NCBI RefSeq assembly: GCF_001640805.2 | Contig: NC_066850.1 | Coordinates: 11,099,234-11,163,233, forward strand | Source: Lates calcarifer | Taxonomy: Eukaryota > Chordata > Actinopteri > Centropomidae | Length of the DNA: 64,000 nucleotides | Direction of reading: 5' to 3' | Shown here: positions 62,893 through 64,000 of the stretch, piece after piece | How the letters are laid out: every line of letters begins with the position of its first letter | Position numbering within the stretch: position 1 is the stretch's first letter | Made by a program: the position numbers and the translations under genes | Notes under the pieces: model-generated | Told to the model about the DNA's origin: nothing | Database searches by the model: none | The model's input: only the letters and a program-made list of their open reading frames with translations

Positions 62893-64000
62893 ACAGTGTA
62901 AGAATTTGAGACCATACTAGTTAGCTAACTTAGCTTAGCTATGATGAAGCTGCTTTTATTCACAGTTTTGACAGTAACACATTGTCACAGTCACACATGA
63001 TGAATAGTTGCAACTGATCCGAATAGTTCAAATAAAACATAAGGAGTGATATGGCAACATCTGGGGTTATGGCAATAATCGGCATTAGAGTAGCCTAGCC
63101 TGATGTAGCACTATAAGTCTCATATAATTATCATATAAATGTCTGTCTGAGTCCTCTTGGAGTCATGTTCATTGTGAAGAAGGTCTCTAGTGTCTGTGAC
63201 AGGGTGAAACCTGGATGTGTTACAGTGTAAGACAACTAATTCTACATCTAGGACAGCTCACAAGGCTCTGACAGAAAGACTACCATTTCAGAAATGATGT
63301 TTTCTGGTGTGTTGTGGTCATGATTCAACGTTTACTCACACACGTGTGTTATCCAGGTCACAGCAGAGTGAGCAGAGTGAGTATCTGGACTTGTTGTGTG
63401 GTCTGACTGTGGAATAAGTGTGCCAATTGTGCCAACAGCGCTGGTTTAGGGACTATCACAATCCACACAGGTGCATCAGGTGGTTTATTTGGTAGGTAAT
63501 CAGTGTGGCTCGGCTGGGGGGGAGGACAGTTGGGTGAAATCATTAAAGCTGGTGGCTGGACTGTCGTCTACCTGTGGGTGGCGGGGCACGTGCAGACCTA
63601 AGCACAGCTAAATTATCTGCAGCTACATTGCGTTTTAGTGGCAGACAGACAGGGAGGAAGACAGACAGACACAGAGAGGAATGCTGTACGCTCAGATAAA
63701 ACTGGGAAGGAAGTCAGAGTGGGGTTGCCATGACAACCACACCCTTCACACCCTGCCTCCCCCCTGCCGACACACACATACACTAACACACACATACACA
63801 ATGACCAGTGCAAAGCAGAGGGACGCATTTGTGTGAGGTTAGAGAAGAGCGTGTGCAGATAAGAAAACGTTTTGTGCACGTTGACAATAAATTACCACAC
63901 ATGAAGAAATACTATCTGTAGCTGGCTGTAGTAACTCTGTGAATGTGTGTGTATATGTGTGAGTGTGTCAGGGTGTGTGTCCGTTGTGTGTTGATTTCTT

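Larger units (their letters stand above)
40158..64000 (+). other. dgki: dgki intron 1 (at least 23.8 kb, open at window end)
   Basis: No further dgki coding exon or other gene was recognised up to the window end. The stretch holds microsatellites, homopolymers, MITEs, a SINE, a fish repeat (50645-50875) and a hAT element (62249-62884). A very long first intron is usual for DGKI. Stretches not listed separately show nothing I can name. Confidence 0.8.

Overview
This is a 64-kb piece of an animal nuclear genome, most likely a teleost fish. The genes are split by GT-AG introns, CA/GT microsatellites are dense, and the three recognisable genes look like fish orthologues of vertebrate genes. Decayed Tc1/mariner and hAT transposons, a tRNA-derived SINE and several inverted-repeat (MITE-like) families typical of spiny-rayed fishes fill most of the rest. 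There are no bacterial-style operons, CRISPR arrays or complete mobile-element genes.

Layout, all genes on the + strand. (1) 1-1193: the last three coding exons of ssbp1 (mitochondrial single-stranded DNA-binding protein); the middle exon is one base short for its reading frame. (2) 1194-4319: ssbp1 3' flank, a cluster of four inverted CCAAT boxes with a GC box at 2957-3162, then the creb3l2 5' leader with one short upstream ORF. (3) 4320-33499: all 12 coding exons of creb3l2, an ER-anchored bZIP transcription factor, with a predicted product of 554 residues. Exon 1 is isolated by a 21.4-kb intron that holds repeats, including a frameshifted Tc1-type transposase remnant at 21128-21505. (4) 33500-39726: creb3l2 3'UTR with a SINE and other repeats, a likely poly(A) signal at 35968, and an AT-rich degenerate minisatellite. 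(5) 39727-40157: TATA box, leader and first coding exon of dgki (diacylglycerol kinase iota, 74 complete codons plus a split one). (6) 40158-64000: the beginning of dgki intron 1, at least 23.8 kb, with no recognised coding exon. It carries a hAT element with its 8-bp target duplication (62241-62892), MITE copies, a SINE nested in another repeat, and long homopolymers.

The genes do not form a pathway. SSBP1 works in mitochondrial DNA maintenance, CREB3L2 in secretory-pathway gene expression, and DGK-iota in lipid signalling. The creb3l2-dgki tandem order matches the human 7q33 arrangement, so this is conserved synteny rather than a functional cluster. I found no convincing novel system. The most useful leads are the ssbp1 frame break, the promoter motif clusters, the structured transposon remnants and the NAGNAG splice site in creb3l2.
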